DNA of 64,000 bases from Marichromatium gracile (GTDB lineage: Bacteria > Pseudomonadota > Gammaproteobacteria > Chromatiales > Chromatiaceae). The notes beneath the pieces were generated by a model. The model made no database searches, had not been told where the DNA came from, and worked only from the letters and a program-made list of their open reading frames with translations. Every line of letters starts with the position of its first letter. Within the stretch, counting starts at the first letter, position 1. The position numbers and the translations under genes are program-made. The stretch is taken from contig NZ_SMDC01000002.1 of NCBI RefSeq assembly GCF_004343155.1, positions 1 through 64,000 of the forward strand, written 5' to 3'. Below, piece after piece: positions 1 through 9,024 of this stretch.

Positions 1-202
<202 letters not shown>

Positions 203-305
203 ATAACACCCAAGTGCGTTGTACGGGCCTCGGCTCACGCAACTGCCGACAACGATCTGAACCGAATTGGTCCTGTCCGAGATATCGGGCAAGACAAAGC
301 AGTTT

Positions 306-422
306 TCCTGGCGGCCATAGAGTCCTGGAACCACCTGATCCCATCCCGAACTCAGAAGTGAAACAGGACCTCGCCGATGATAGTGTGGGGCCTCCCCATG
401 CGAAAGTAGGTCACTGCCAGGA
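306..422 (+). rRNA. rrf: 5S ribosomal RNA
   Basis: A complete 5S rRNA of about 117 nt follows the 23S 3' end. It matches the gammaproteobacterial 5S pattern. The 5' strand TCCTGGCGGCC pairs with the 3' strand ACTGCCAGGA to form helix I. The loop block CCGAACTCAGAAGTGAAAC is conserved, as is the GGGCCTCCCCATGCG arm. No tRNA lies between 23S and 5S or after 5S. The ends are set by helix I and could shift by 1-3 nt. Confidence 0.95.
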
Positions 423-435
423 CCTTATCCCAAAA

Positions 436-464
436 CCCCCGAGCACCCTGTGCTCGGGGGTTTT
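436..464 (+). terminator. Intrinsic terminator of the rRNA operon
   Basis: A perfect 10-bp GC-rich stem (CCCCCGAGCA, loop CCCTG, TGCTCGGGGG) is followed directly by TTTT and then ACTTTG. It starts 14 nt after the 5S end and is the expected Rho-independent end of the rrn transcript. The stem is preceded by AAAA, so it could also act weakly in the other direction. Confidence 0.9.
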
Positions 465-479
465 ACTTTGTGCGCCGAA

Positions 480-746
480 AAAAGCCGCCAGCCGCCAGCC
501 GCCAGCCGGAAAGATTGAACCGCAAAGGCCCAAAGAACGCCAAGGGGCGTCGGGGATGTGCGGCTGACGCCGCGGCGCGTGCGAGTGCATGATCTGCGCT
601 CGGTTCCTGTCCCGGCAGCTGAAAGCCGCCAGCGGTCAGTAGGATTGAACCGCAAAGGCTCAAAGGACGCGAAGGAGTATCGCGAATGTGCGGCTGACGC
701 CGCGGCGCGCGCGAGTGCATCGCCGGCGTTCGGTTCTTGTCCCGGC
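480..746 (+). repeat. Heptad/anchor repeat, two direct copies of a 104-bp unit
   Basis: GCCGCCA heptamers (about 3.5 copies from 484) lead into an anchor starting GATTGAACCGCAAAG at 513. A second copy of the whole unit starts at 643, preceded by a degenerate GCCGCCAGCGGTCAG. The units 513-616 and 643-746 are both 104 nt and differ at about 15 positions by eye (roughly 86% identity). They share a GC-rich middle (GTGCGGCTGACGCCGCGGCG) and the end TGTCCCGGC. No plausible protein is encoded. From 747 to 916 I see no gene. Same family as the repeats near 950, 39.1 kb and 41.1 kb. Confidence 0.85.
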
Positions 747-916
747 GCGCCGTTCCTCAGCAGACGTTGACGCGAGTGTTGGGTTGCCACAAAACGGTAG
801 CCCTACCGACGGCGCTGCACGAGGTAAACCGACTTCGTTAAGGGTATCAATACCGTCTGACTGACGGCTGATCGCTGGCGACTGAAGTCTGTTAGACCGT
901 CATCTACACTCACAAT

Positions 917-1022
917 CCTTTGTGTGCTTGGCGCCTTTGCGGTTCACCATCTGGCTGGAGGCTGGAGGCTGGAGGCTGGAGGCTGGAGGCTGGAGGCTGG
1001 AGGCTGGAGGCTGGAGGCTGGA
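917..1022 (-). repeat. Anchor plus ten perfect GGCTGGA heptamers
   Basis: Positions 917-950 are the reverse complement of the anchor (GGTGAACCGCAAAGGCGCC). They are followed by exactly ten uninterrupted copies of GGCTGGA from 953 to 1022; on the minus strand this is the CAGCCTC heptad. The array ends 47 nt from the ilvD stop codon, so it lies in the 3' region between the rrn operon and ilvD, which converge here. Open frames exist through the array only because 7-mers lacking stop triplets stay open; they have no gene character. Confidence 0.9.
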
Positions 1023-1069
1023 GCCCCCGCCGCGCCGAATGACGACGGCGGGGTGAGCGTGGGCGGGGA

Positions 1070-2920
1070 TCAGCGCTTGAGCTGGCTGAGATCACGCACG
1101 GCGCCGTAGGCGGCGCTGGTGGTCAGGGCGGCATAGGCCTGCAGGGCCTTGGAGACCTTGCGCTCGCGCTCGCCCGGCTGCCAGGCGGCCTCGCCTCGGG
1201 CTTCCATCGCTTGACGACGTGTGGCCAGGGTTTGCTCGTCGACGGCGAGGTGGATCCTGCGGCCGGGGATGTCGATCTCGATCTGGTCGCCTTCCTCGAC
1301 CAGCCCGATCAGACCGCCCTCTGCGGCCTCCGGCGAGACGTGACCGATCGATAATCCTGAGGTGCCGCCGGAGAAGCGTCCGTCGGTGATCAGCGCGCAC
1401 TGCTTGCCGAGCCCCTTGGACTTGAGATAGCTGGTGGGATAGAGCATCTCCTGCATCCCCGGTCCGCCCTTGGGACCCTCGTAGCGGATCAGCACCACAT
1501 CGCCGGCCTGGATCCGGTCGCCGAGGATGGCCGCGACCGCGGCGTCCTGACTCTCGAAGATCCGCGCCGGGCCGGTGAAGCGGAGGATCGAGGCGTCGAC
1601 CCCCGCGGTCTTGACGATACAGCCGGCCTCGGCAAGGTTGCCGAAGAGCACTGCCAGTCCGCCGTCCTGGCTGTAGGCGTGCTCATGCTCACGGATGCAG
1701 CCGTTGGTGCGGTCGAGATCGAGCTCGGGCCACTGCTGGTCCTGACTGAAGGCCTGCTGACTCGGCACGCCGCCGGGCGCGGCGCGATACAGGCGCTCGG
1801 CCTCGGGGGCGGCATTGCGCTTGAGGTCCCAACGCTCCAGCGCCTCGCCCAGGCTGGGGCTGTGCACGGTGGCGACCTCGCGGTGGAGTAGTCCGGCACG
1901 GTCGAGTTCGCCGAGGATCCCCATGATGCCGCCGGCGCGATGCACGTCCTCCATGTGATAGCGCTGGGTCGCCGGCGCGACCTTGCACAGGTTCGGCACC
2001 TTGCGGCTGAGCCGGTCGATGTCGGCCATGGTGAAGTCGACCTCGCCCTCGTGCGCGGTCGCCAGCAGGTGCAGCACGGTGTTGGTCGAACCGCCCATGG
2101 CGATGTCGAGACTCATCGCGTTCTCGAAGGCGCGGCGGTCGGCGATCGCGCGCGGCAGTACGCTGGCGTCGTCCTGCTCATAGTGGCGCCGGGCCAGCTC
2201 GACGATCAACCGCCCGGCCTCCAGGAACAAGCCCTTGCGTGCGGCGTGGGTGGCGAGCAGCGAACCGTTGCCCGGCAGGCTCAGGCCCAGCGCCTCGGTG
2301 AGACAGTTCATCGAGTTGGCGGTGAACATCCCCGAGCAGGAGCCGCAGGTGGGACAGGCCGAGCGCTCGATCTGGGCGACCGCCTCGTCGCTCTCCTCGG
2401 GATTGGCCGCGGCGACCATGGCATCGACCAGGTCGAGTCGCAGCTCGTCGCCGTCGCGCAGCACCTTGCCCGCCTCCATCGGCCCGCCCGAGACGAACAC
2501 CGTGGGGATGTTGAGGCGCATCGCAGCCATCAGCATCCCGGGGGTGATCTTGTCGCAGTTGGAGATACAGACCATGGCGTCGGCGCAGTGGGCGTTGACC
2601 ATGTACTCGACCGAGTCGGCGATGATGTCGCGTGAGGGCAGCGAGTAGAGCATGCCGTCATGCCCCATGGCGATGCCGTCGTCGATGGCGATGGTATTGA
2701 ATTCCTTGGCCACGCCGCCGTTGGCCTCGATCTCGCGGGCGACCAGCTGACCGAGGTCCTTCAGGTGCACGTGTCCGGGGACGAACTGGGTGAAGGAGTT
2801 GACGACCGCGATGATCGGCTTCTCGAAGTCGCCATCCTTCATGCCGGTGGCACGCCACAGCGCGCGCGCGCCGGCCATGTTGCGGCCCTGGGTCGAGGTT
2901 CTGGAACGGTATTGGGGCAT
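1070..2920 (-). CDS. ilvD: Dihydroxy-acid dehydratase
   Basis: IlvD dehydrates 2,3-dihydroxy-3-methylbutanoate and its ethyl homologue to 2-oxo acids, the step before the final transamination in valine and isoleucine synthesis. From the start chosen here it has 616 residues, the same as the E. coli enzyme. The N-terminus [20 protein letters not shown] is the family signature. Iron-sulfur and Mg2+ binding residues are present: DDG near 80, CISNC near 118-122, and CPTCGSCSG near 189-197. An upstream in-frame ATG would add 11 residues with no family similarity, so the ATG at 2918-2920 is preferred. It stands alone, with no ilvC or ilvB beside it. Its 3' end faces the repeat-rich region behind the rrn operon. 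Confidence 0.97.
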   Translation of the reverse strand: MPQYRSRTSTQGRNMAGARALWRATGMKDGDFEKPIIAVVNSFTQFVPGHVHLKDLGQLVAREIEANGGVAKEFNTIAIDDGIAMGHDGMLYSLPSRDIIADSVEYMVNAHCADAMVCISNCDKITPGMLMAAMRLNIPTVFVSGGPMEAGKVLRDGDELRLDLVDAMVAAANPEESDEAVAQIERSACPTCGSCSGMFTANSMNCLTEALGLSLPGNGSLLATHAARKGLFLEAGRLIVELARRHYEQDDASVLPRAIADRRAFENAMSLDIAMGGSTNTVLHLLATAHEGEVDFTMADIDRLSRKVPNLCKVAPATQRYHMEDVHRAGGIMGILGELDRAGLLHREVATVHSPSLGEALERWDLKRNAAPEAERLYRAAPGGVPSQQAFSQDQQWPELDLDRTNGCIREHEHAYSQDGGLAVLFGNLAEAGCIVKTAGVDASILRFTGPARIFESQDAAVAAILGDRIQAGDVVLIRYEGPKGGPGMQEMLYPTSYLKSKGLGKQCALITDGRFSGGTSGLSIGHVSPEAAEGGLIGLVEEGDQIEIDIPGRRIHLAVDEQTLATRRQAMEARGEAAWQPGERERKVSKALQAYAALTTSAAYGAVRDLSQLKR

Positions 2921-2959
2921 AGTGGGACAGACCTGAAGGGTTGAACTTGACACGCTTCG

Positions 2960-2990
2960 ATTATACGCCCCTCATCAGCCACGGCTGAGG
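2960..2990 (-). promoter_or_regulatory. Candidate ilvD promoter (-10 only)
   Basis: The minus strand reads TATAAT at 2965-2960, a perfect -10 hexamer about 40 nt before the ilvD start codon. The hexamer expected at -35 (around 2983-2988, TCAGCC) is a poor match to TTGACA, so only the -10 element is convincing. Confidence 0.35.
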
Positions 2991-3058
2991 CGCGGGCGCA
3001 TTGGCCGCGGCGAGCACGGTCGGGGTGGCGTGAGTGGCCAGCATGGCAGGGGACGTGT

Positions 3059-3084
3059 GCCCGGGCGCGCGTTGGCGTCCGGGC
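3059..3084 (-). terminator. Possible hairpin terminator after the SH3 gene
   Basis: An imperfect GC-rich inverted repeat (GCCCGGGCGC / GCGTCCGGGC) lies about 50 nt after the stop of the SH3-domain gene. No T-tract follows on the minus strand, so Rho-independent termination is doubtful. Confidence 0.3.
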
Positions 3085-3132
3085 GGGAGGGGAGGTCGCG
3101 CGATCACCGCCAGGGCGCTCGCGCGTATCGCC

Positions 3133-3816
3133 TTACAGCGAGGCCCAGGAACTCCGCCGCCGTCGCCAGCGCAGGTGCGGCAGCAGCAACCCGAGGAAGA
3201 CGCCGCCGGTGACCACGCCCGCGCCGATCAGGAACCAGCGCTGGTGGGTCTGGTTCTTGAGATCGCGGTTCTCCTGCTGCAGGTCGGCGCGCTCGCGGGT
3301 GAGTTCGCTGACCTGGATGCGCAGCCGATCGCGGTCTTCGGTGATCTCGAGGATGTTGGCCGAGGCGTGACGGACGGTCGCCAGCTCCTGCTCCAGGCGC
3401 TGTTTCTCCTGACGCAGTGCCGCATTGTCGTCGCTCACCTGCTCGTGCTCGGTCTGCAGCTTGCTCAGCTGGGCGGCGAGCGCATCGGGCTTCTGTTGCA
3501 GCTCGGCGAGCTTGGCCTCGAGCGTGGCCACGCGCTCACGCGCCGCCGGCTCGTCCTGCAGCTCGTGCTCCAGCACGTAGCCGGTGGTGCCGTCCTCGGT
3601 GCGCACGCGGGCATAGTTGGTGGCCCGGTTGACGCTCAGCACCTCGAGCGGGGTGCCGCTCGGCAGCATGCGGATGATGCGATAGCGGGTGCTCTCGCCG
3701 GTGCGCAGGGTGATCTCGAGCTCGTCGGTCACATAGCGGGTCTCGGCCTGGGCGATGGCGGCTTGACCGAGCAGCGTGGCCAGGAGCGTAAGGGATAGGA
3801 GCGCGATGCGTATCAC
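3133..3816 (-). CDS. YgiM-like SH3-domain protein, membrane anchored
   Basis: A 227-residue protein of the TIGR04211/YgiM type. Residues 1-24 form a signal peptide ending near AQA. A bacterial SH3 domain (about 26-90) carries RYVTDELEITLRTG and the SGTPLEVL strand. A coiled coil rich in Gln, Glu and Leu spans about 92-190. One membrane helix (WFLIGAGVVTGGVFLGLLL) precedes a basic tail, so most of the protein should face the periplasm. E. coli YgiM has the same layout; its exact biochemical role is unsettled, and SH3b domains often bind cell-wall peptides. It follows argF after a 119-nt gap and probably has its own promoter. Confidence 0.85.
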   Translation of the reverse strand: MIRIALLSLTLLATLLGQAAIAQAETRYVTDELEITLRTGESTRYRIIRMLPSGTPLEVLSVNRATNYARVRTEDGTTGYVLEHELQDEPAARERVATLEAKLAELQQKPDALAAQLSKLQTEHEQVSDDNAALRQEKQRLEQELATVRHASANILEITEDRDRLRIQVSELTRERADLQQENRDLKNQTHQRWFLIGAGVVTGGVFLGLLLPHLRWRRRRSSWASL

Positions 3817-3935
3817 GAGGCGTCCTCGACTCGGCTGGGGTTGATCTGCTGTACGCCGGGCGCCTGCCCGACATCTTCGATGGCTGGTGATCGCGCCCGA
3901 CGGGGGCGGTGTTCGACCGACAGCACGGGTTGGCT

Positions 3936-4865
3936 TCAGGCCGCGGGCCCGAGCAGGAATTCGAGCAGTGCCTTCTGGGCGTGGAGCCGGTTCTCGGCCT
4001 CGTCCCAGACCACCGATTGCGGGCCATCGATCACCGAGGCCGAGACCTCCTCGCCACGGTGCGCCGGCAGGCAGTGCATGAAGAGCGCGTCCTTGGCCGC
4101 CCGCGCCATGATCGCGTCATCGACCTGGAAGGGGGCGAACAACGCCTGACGGTGCGCCTGCTCGTCCTCCTGGCCCATGCTCGCCCAGACATCGGTGGCG
4201 ATCAGGTCGGCACCCTCGGCGGCCTTGGCCGGGTCGTGGACGATGGTGCAACGGTCGCTGGCGGCGGCGTAGATGGCACCGTCCGGGGCATAGCCCTCGG
4301 GGCAGGCGATGCGCAGCTCGAAGTCGAACAGCCGTGCGGCGTTGATGAAGGAGTGGCACATGTTGTTGCCGTCACCGATCCAGGCGACGCGCTTGCCACG
4401 GATGTCGCCGCGATGCTCGACGAAGGTCTGGATGTCGGCGAGCAGCTGGCAGGGGTGGAAGCGGTCGGTGAGGGCGTTGATCACCGGCACCGAGGAGTAC
4501 TCGGCGAAGCGCTCCACCGTCTCCTGATCGAAGGTGCGGATCATCACCGCATCGACCATGCGCGAGAGTACCCGCGCACTGTCCTCGATCGGCTCGCCGC
4601 GCCCGAGTTGGGTGTCGCGTGGGGAGAGGAAGAGGGCATGCCCACCGAGCTGGAACATCCCGGTCTCGAACGAGACTCGGGTGCGCGTCGAGGACTTCTC
4701 GAAGATCATCCCCAGCGCCTTGCCGGCCAGGGTTCGATGCTCCTCTCCGGCCCGCTGCATGCGCTTGAGTTCGATGGCACGGGCGATCAGCGCCCGGGCC
4801 TCATCGCTGCTCAGGTCCAGCAGCGAGCGAAGGTGTCTGCAGTGCGGGGTATGACCGGCATCCAT
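3936..4865 (-). CDS. argF: Ornithine carbamoyltransferase
   Basis: ArgF makes citrulline from ornithine and carbamoyl phosphate in arginine synthesis in the cytoplasm. The 309-residue length fits the anabolic type. The carbamoyl-phosphate motif STRTR is at 59-63, followed by [23 protein letters not shown] appears as [12 protein letters not shown], the ornithine-side [11 protein letters not shown] motif is present, and [10 protein letters not shown] begins near 264. It lies 27 nt downstream of argD on the same strand, so the two are very probably cotranscribed as argD-argF. The next arginine enzyme, argG, is at 39.7 kb in this window. Confidence 0.97.
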   Translation of the reverse strand: MDAGHTPHCRHLRSLLDLSSDEARALIARAIELKRMQRAGEEHRTLAGKALGMIFEKSSTRTRVSFETGMFQLGGHALFLSPRDTQLGRGEPIEDSARVLSRMVDAVMIRTFDQETVERFAEYSSVPVINALTDRFHPCQLLADIQTFVEHRGDIRGKRVAWIGDGNNMCHSFINAARLFDFELRIACPEGYAPDGAIYAAASDRCTIVHDPAKAAEGADLIATDVWASMGQEDEQAHRQALFAPFQVDDAIMARAAKDALFMHCLPAHRGEEVSASVIDGPQSVVWDEAENRLHAQKALLEFLLGPAA

Positions 4866-4892
4866 GGTTTCAGCTCTCCAGCGCCGTGGCGC

Positions 4893-6071
4893 TCAATCGG
4901 TTTCCAGGAAACGCTGGACGAGCCCCGTCAGCGTTTCGAGCAGTTGTTCGGCCTCGGACTGCTGCAGGATCAGCGGCGGCAGCAGACGGATGACGCGTTC
5001 GGCGGTGACATTGATCAGCAAACCGGCCTCGAGCGCCTGGCCGACCAGTGCGCCGCAGGGGCGATCGAGTTCGATGCCGATCATCAGTCCGCGACCGCGC
5101 ACCTCGACCACCCCCGGGGTCCCGGCGAAGGCCTCGCGCAGGGCGCCCATCAGCCACTCACCGATCTCGCCGGCGTGGCTGCAGAGGTCCTCGTCGCGCA
5201 GCGTCTCGAGCACCGCGCGCGCTGCGCGCGCGGCCAGGGGATTGCCGCCGAAGGTCGAGCCGTGGCTGCCGGGGCCGAAGGTGTCGGCGGCCTCGCCGCG
5301 CGCCAGACAGGCACCGATCGGCACGCCGTTGGCCAGCCCCTTGGCGAGGGTGACGACATCGGGCTGGACACCGTCGTGCTGGTGCGCCAGCAGGTGTCCG
5401 GTCCGGCCCATGCCGGTCTGGATCTCGTCGTGGATCAGCAGCCAGCCCTCGCGATCGCAGATTGCGCGCAGCCGGGCGTTGTAGTCTGCGGCGGGGACAT
5501 TGATGCCGCCCTCGCCCTGGATCGGCTCGACCAGGATGGCGACGATATTGGAGCGGTTGGCCGCCGCCGTCTCGATCGCCTCGATGTCGTTATAGGGGAC
5601 ACGCAGGAAGCCCTGGACCAGTGGCTCGAAGCCGGCCTGTACCTTGCGGTTGCCGGTCGCCGAGAGGGTCGCCAAGGTGCGACCGTGGAAGCTGCCCTCG
5701 GTGACCAGGATCGCCGGGTTGTCGATGCCCTTGCGATGGGCGTGCAGCCGGGCAAGCTTGATCGCCGCCTCGTTGGCCTCGGCACCGGAGTTGCCGAAGA
5801 ACACCCGGTCCATCCCGGTCTGCTCGATGAGCAGATCGCCGAGGCGCTGCTGCTCGAGGACACCATAGAGGTTGGAGGTGTGGACCAGGGTTGCGGCTTG
5901 GTCGCAGAGCGCGTCGCGCACCGCCGGGTGGGCATGGCCGAGCCCGCAGACGGCGATCCCCGCGAGCGCGTCCAGGTATCGCCTGCCCTCGGTATCCCAC
6001 AGCCAGACACCTTCGCCGCGGGCGAAGGTGACGGGCAGACGGTTGTAGGTGGCCATCAAGGAATCGCTCAT
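4893..6071 (-). CDS. argD: Acetylornithine aminotransferase
   Basis: A PLP-dependent class III aminotransferase that converts N-acetylglutamate 5-semialdehyde to N-acetylornithine; many members also act in lysine synthesis. Signatures include GVWLWDTEGRRYLDALAGIA near the N-terminus, the GNSGAEANEAAIKLAR phosphate-binding loop, HDEIQTGMGRTG, and the cofactor lysine in TLAKGLANGVPIGA. I chose the ATG at 6069-6071 (MSDSLMATYNRLPV), where family similarity begins, giving 392 residues. A longer frame exists upstream but would run through the leader hairpin at 6112-6143. argF follows after 27 nt. The leader structure suggests control at the level of transcription elongation. Confidence 0.96.
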   Translation of the reverse strand: MSDSLMATYNRLPVTFARGEGVWLWDTEGRRYLDALAGIAVCGLGHAHPAVRDALCDQAATLVHTSNLYGVLEQQRLGDLLIEQTGMDRVFFGNSGAEANEAAIKLARLHAHRKGIDNPAILVTEGSFHGRTLATLSATGNRKVQAGFEPLVQGFLRVPYNDIEAIETAAANRSNIVAILVEPIQGEGGINVPAADYNARLRAICDREGWLLIHDEIQTGMGRTGHLLAHQHDGVQPDVVTLAKGLANGVPIGACLARGEAADTFGPGSHGSTFGGNPLAARAARAVLETLRDEDLCSHAGEIGEWLMGALREAFAGTPGVVEVRGRGLMIGIELDRPCGALVGQALEAGLLINVTAERVIRLLPPLILQQSEAEQLLETLTGLVQRFLETD

Positions 6072-6100
6072 TGCGGCAGGGCCCCGCTCGGTCTCCGGTG

Positions 6101-6143
6101 AAAAAACGAAAAGAGGCGGTTCCTCGGTGCGGAAACCGCCTCC
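6101..6143 (-). terminator. Terminator-like hairpin in the argD leader
   Basis: On the minus strand GAGGCGGTTTCC, a short loop (GCACCGA), and GGAACCGCCTC form an 11-bp stem with one bulged base. It is followed at once by TTTTCGTTTTTT. The T-run ends about 30 nt before the argD ATG, and a good promoter lies just upstream. It can be read as an attenuator inside the argD transcript or as the end of read-through from sodB, whose stop codon is about 165 nt upstream. Confidence 0.7.
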
Positions 6144-6163
6144 AAACAAAGGCGAAGTGAGTG

Positions 6164-6193
6164 AATATAACGCGAATGCAGTGGTGGTTACAA
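6164..6193 (-). promoter_or_regulatory. Candidate sigma-70 promoter for argD-argF
   Basis: The minus strand reads TTGTAA (6193-6188), an 18-nt spacer, and TATATT (6169-6164). Transcription would start near 6157, so the RNA would begin only about 15 nt before the terminator-like hairpin and 86 nt before the argD start codon. This places the hairpin within the 5' leader rather than before the promoter. Confidence 0.5.
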
Positions 6194-6280
6194 GGAAACC
6201 ACTCGGTGCGCGTGGGAGATGTGAAATCTTTGCAAGCCCATGAATCCTATCGGGAAAACGTGGGTGCTTGAGGTCGGTGC

Positions 6281-6301
6281 GCGCCCGGCGACGCCGGGCG
6301 C
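6281..6301 (-). terminator. Hairpin after sodB
   Basis: A perfect 9-bp GC-rich stem (GCGCCCGGC, loop GAC, GCCGGGCGC) lies 8 nt after the sodB stop codon. No T-tract follows, so it may stabilise the sodB mRNA end or act with another factor. Confidence 0.4.
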
Positions 6302-6308
6302 GGGGCGA

Positions 6309-6890
6309 TCAGGCCGAATAGTTGGCCGCGACGAAGTCCCAGTTGACCTTTTCCCACAGGGCCGCCAGATACTTCGGACGGGCGTTGCGGTAGTCGATGT
6401 AGTAGGCGTGCTCCCAGACGTCGACGGTCAGCAGCGGCGTCTTGCCCTCGGTCATCGGGTTGGCGGCGTTGGAGGTGTTGACGATCTCCAGCGCACCCTC
6501 GGCGTTCTTCACCAGCCAGGTCCAGCCGGAGCCGAAGTTGCCCGCGGCCGACTGTTCGAACTGCTGCTTGAAGGCATCGAAGGAGCCGAAGGTCGACTCG
6601 ATCGCGCTGGCCAGGGCGCCTGCCGGTTCGCCACCGCCGTTGGGCGAGAGACAGTGCCAGTAGAAGGTGTGGTTCCACACCTGGGCGGCATTGTTGAAGA
6701 CGCCGCCCTGGGCGCTGTTGATGATCTCCTCGAGCGATGCCGACTCGAATTCGGTGCCGGCGATCAGGTCGTTGAGCTTGGTGACGTAGGTCTGGTGATG
6801 CTTGCCGTAGTGGTAGTCGATGGTCTCGGCCGAGATCACCGGCTCGAGCGCGTCCTTGGCATAGGGCAAGGGTGGGAGTTCGTGTGCCAT
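6309..6890 (-). CDS. sodB: Superoxide dismutase, Fe type
   Basis: This cytoplasmic enzyme disproportionates superoxide. The 193-residue length from the ATG at 6888-6890 equals E. coli SodB, and a strong AGGAGGGG ribosome site precedes it. Metal ligands are seen at His27 ([12 protein letters not shown]), in [11 protein letters not shown], and in [11 protein letters not shown] (Asp and His). The motif [11 protein letters not shown] and the glycine pair in [11 protein letters not shown] favour iron over manganese, by family knowledge. The gene is divergent from the amidotransferase gene at 7168; two inverted repeats lie between them. The longer upstream frame has no SOD similarity. Confidence 0.96.
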   Translation of the reverse strand: MAHELPPLPYAKDALEPVISAETIDYHYGKHHQTYVTKLNDLIAGTEFESASLEEIINSAQGGVFNNAAQVWNHTFYWHCLSPNGGGEPAGALASAIESTFGSFDAFKQQFEQSAAGNFGSGWTWLVKNAEGALEIVNTSNAANPMTEGKTPLLTVDVWEHAYYIDYRNARPKYLAALWEKVNWDFVAANYSA

Positions 6891-6939
6891 TGGGGTTCCC
6901 CTCCTGTATGGGTGCGGCTTGTCGATAGATGCGTGGGCC

Positions 6940-7043
6940 GTCACGGGGCATGAACCCCGTGACCGAATCCTGCGTGTCTCGGTCGCGGCTGGCGGGCCCG
7001 ACCTGGACTTGGCTTCGCCTTGCGGCCCAAACTGAGGTCGGGC
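6940..7043. promoter_or_regulatory. Two inverted repeats between sodB and the amidotransferase gene
   Basis: GTCACGGGG (6940-6948), loop CATGAA, and CCCCGTGAC (6955-6963) form a perfect 9-bp palindrome about 50 nt before the sodB start codon. A second pair, GCCCGACCT (6996-7004) and AGGTCGGGC (7035-7043), is perfect over 9 bp with 30 nt between the arms. They could be operators or RNA stem-loops in the sodB leader. No regulator binding site is recognised. Confidence 0.45.
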
Positions 7044-7167
7044 GGGCGCTTTTGCAACGGTCGGCGTCGCTGTGTGACCATCGCTGTGGATGGCCCGGGG
7101 GCGCGCTGCGCCCGCATTCCGGGCGCCCCGACTGTGAACCGAAAAGAACACGATGGAGTGAGCACGG

Positions 7168-8958
7168 ATGTGCGGAATCTGCGGTGAGTTGCGCCTCGAC
7201 GGCGCCCCGGCCGACCTCGGCGCGATCGAGACGATGATGGCGCGCCTGACCCGGCGTGGTCCCGATCATGGGGGCAGCTACAGCGACGGTGCCCTGGCCC
7301 TCGGGCATCGCCGTCTCTCCATCATCGACCTTTCGGTGCGCGCCAATCAACCCATGGTCGATGCCGAGCTGGGCCTCGCGCTGGTGTTCAACGGCACCAT
7401 CTACAACCATCGCGAACTGCGCGCCGAGCTTGTCGGGCGCGGCTACCGCTTCTTCTCCGAGGGCGACGGCGAGGTCATCCTCAAGGCCTGGCACGCCTGG
7501 GGCGAGGGCTGCTTCGAGCGCCTCCACGGCATGTTCGCCTTCGGTCTGTGGGATGCGCGCGAGCGGGCGCTGATCCTCGCGCGCGACCGCTTCGGCATCA
7601 AGCCGCTGTATTGGTCGGAACAGACCGGGCGGGTGCGTTTCGCCTCCAACTCCCAGGCGCTGTTGGCCGCCGGCGGGGTCGATACCGCGGTCGATGCGGT
7701 GGCGCTCCATCATCTCTTCACCCTGCACGCGGTGGTGCCGGCGCCGCGCACCATCCTGCGCGGGGTGCGCAAGATCGAGCCGGGCCACTGGCTGCGTCTC
7801 GAGGCCGATGGCCGACGCAGCGGCGGGGCCTACTGGCAGCTGGAGGCGACGCGTCCGGCGCAGCCGCGCGACGAGGGCGAGTGGCTGGAGGCGATCCATG
7901 CCGAACTGCGCCGCGCGGTGCGGGTGCGCAGCGAGGTCGCCGACGTGCCGGTCGGGGTGCTGCTCTCCGGCGGGCTCGACTCCAGCCTGCTGGTGGCGCT
8001 GCTCGCCGAGACCGGGGTGAGCGATCTGCGCACCTTCTCGGTCGGTTTCGAGGACACCCCGGAGGAGTCGGGCAGCGAGTTCTTCTACTCCGATCAGGTC
8101 GCCGCCCATTACGCCACCCGTCATCAGCGCTTTCAGGTGCCCAACGACCAGGTGCTCGAGCGCCTGCCCGAGGCGATCGACGCCATGGCCGAGCCGATGT
8201 TCGGCCAGGACGCAGTGGCCTTCTATCTGCTCGCCGAGCAGGTCTCGCGCGAGATCAAGGTGGTGCAGTCGGGGCAGGGCGCCGATGAGGTCTTCGGCGG
8301 CTACTTCTGGTATCCGCGGATGCAGGCCGAGGGCGCGGGCAGCCGGCTCGAACGCTTCGCCAAGCACTATTTCGACCGCGATCACGCGGAGTATCTGCGG
8401 CTGGTCGCGGCCGCCCACGGCGGCGCCGATCACACCGCCGAGCTGATCGGTCCGGCGCTCACCGCGCCTGGGGCCGACACCTTCATGGACGCGGTGCTGC
8501 GTCTCGATGTGACCACCCTGATCGTCGATGACCCGGTCAAGCGGGTCGACAACATGACCATGGCCTGGGGGCTGGAGGCGCGGGTACCCTTCCTCGATCA
8601 TCGGCTCGTCGAGCTGGCCGCGCGCTGCCCGCCCGAACTGAAGCTGCGCGAGGGTGGCAAGTACCCGCTCAAGGCGCTGGCGCGCGGGCTGCTGCCGGCA
8701 GCGGTGATCGATCGCCCCAAGGGCTATTTCCCGATGCCGGCGCTCAAGTACGTGCGCGGCCCCTTCCTCGCCTTCATGCGTGAGTTGCTCGACTCACGCG
8801 CCTGTCGCGAGCGCGGGCTCTACAGGCGCGACTACATCGAGCAGCTGCTCGCCGCTCCCGACATGCACCACACCCGCATCCAGGGCAACAAGCTGTGGCA
8901 TCTCGCGGCGCTCGAGCTGTGGCTGCAGCGCAATGTCGATGGCGCCGACGCCGGTTGA
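7168..8958 (+). CDS. N-acetylglutaminylglutamine amidotransferase (AsnO type)
   Basis: A 596-residue asparagine-synthase-family enzyme matching the TIGR03104 type, which amidates the dipeptide N-acetylglutaminylglutamine to the osmolyte NAGGN. Cys2 is the glutaminase nucleophile ([12 protein letters not shown], about 1-210). RRGPDHGG and [15 protein letters not shown] are typical of the glutaminase half. The synthetase half starts near 250 with the PPi loop [18 protein letters not shown] and the [20 protein letters not shown] stretch follow. The family usually sits beside an ATP-grasp/GNAT ligase (ngg) and a peptidase; neither is here, as grxD follows after 66 nt. An asparagine synthetase B role is less likely from the sequence style but not excluded. 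Confidence 0.82.
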   Translation: MCGICGELRLDGAPADLGAIETMMARLTRRGPDHGGSYSDGALALGHRRLSIIDLSVRANQPMVDAELGLALVFNGTIYNHRELRAELVGRGYRFFSEGDGEVILKAWHAWGEGCFERLHGMFAFGLWDARERALILARDRFGIKPLYWSEQTGRVRFASNSQALLAAGGVDTAVDAVALHHLFTLHAVVPAPRTILRGVRKIEPGHWLRLEADGRRSGGAYWQLEATRPAQPRDEGEWLEAIHAELRRAVRVRSEVADVPVGVLLSGGLDSSLLVALLAETGVSDLRTFSVGFEDTPEESGSEFFYSDQVAAHYATRHQRFQVPNDQVLERLPEAIDAMAEPMFGQDAVAFYLLAEQVSREIKVVQSGQGADEVFGGYFWYPRMQAEGAGSRLERFAKHYFDRDHAEYLRLVAAAHGGADHTAELIGPALTAPGADTFMDAVLRLDVTTLIVDDPVKRVDNMTMAWGLEARVPFLDHRLVELAARCPPELKLREGGKYPLKALARGLLPAAVIDRPKGYFPMPALKYVRGPFLAFMRELLDSRACRERGLYRRDYIEQLLAAPDMHHTRIQGNKLWHLAALELWLQRNVDGADAG

Positions 8959-9024
8959 AATCGGCCCGGTCGGCCCGATCCTCGTGCCAGCGATGACAGG
9001 ATCAAATCCGGTGCGAGGTGAGCG

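Noticed and set aside
203-305. tRNA gene between 23S and 5S
   Set aside because: No cloverleaf or T-loop sequence could be found in the 100-nt spacer.
953-1022. Possible CRISPR array
   Set aside because: Units are 7 bp with no unique spacers, and no cas genes are near.
910-1109. Open frames on both strands through the GGCTGGA array
   Set aside because: A 7-bp repeat without stop triplets stays open in all frames. There is no ribosome site and no similarity to any protein.
3909-6101. 730-residue frame opposite argF and argD
   Set aside because: It is the antisense shadow of two clearly identified genes in high-GC DNA.
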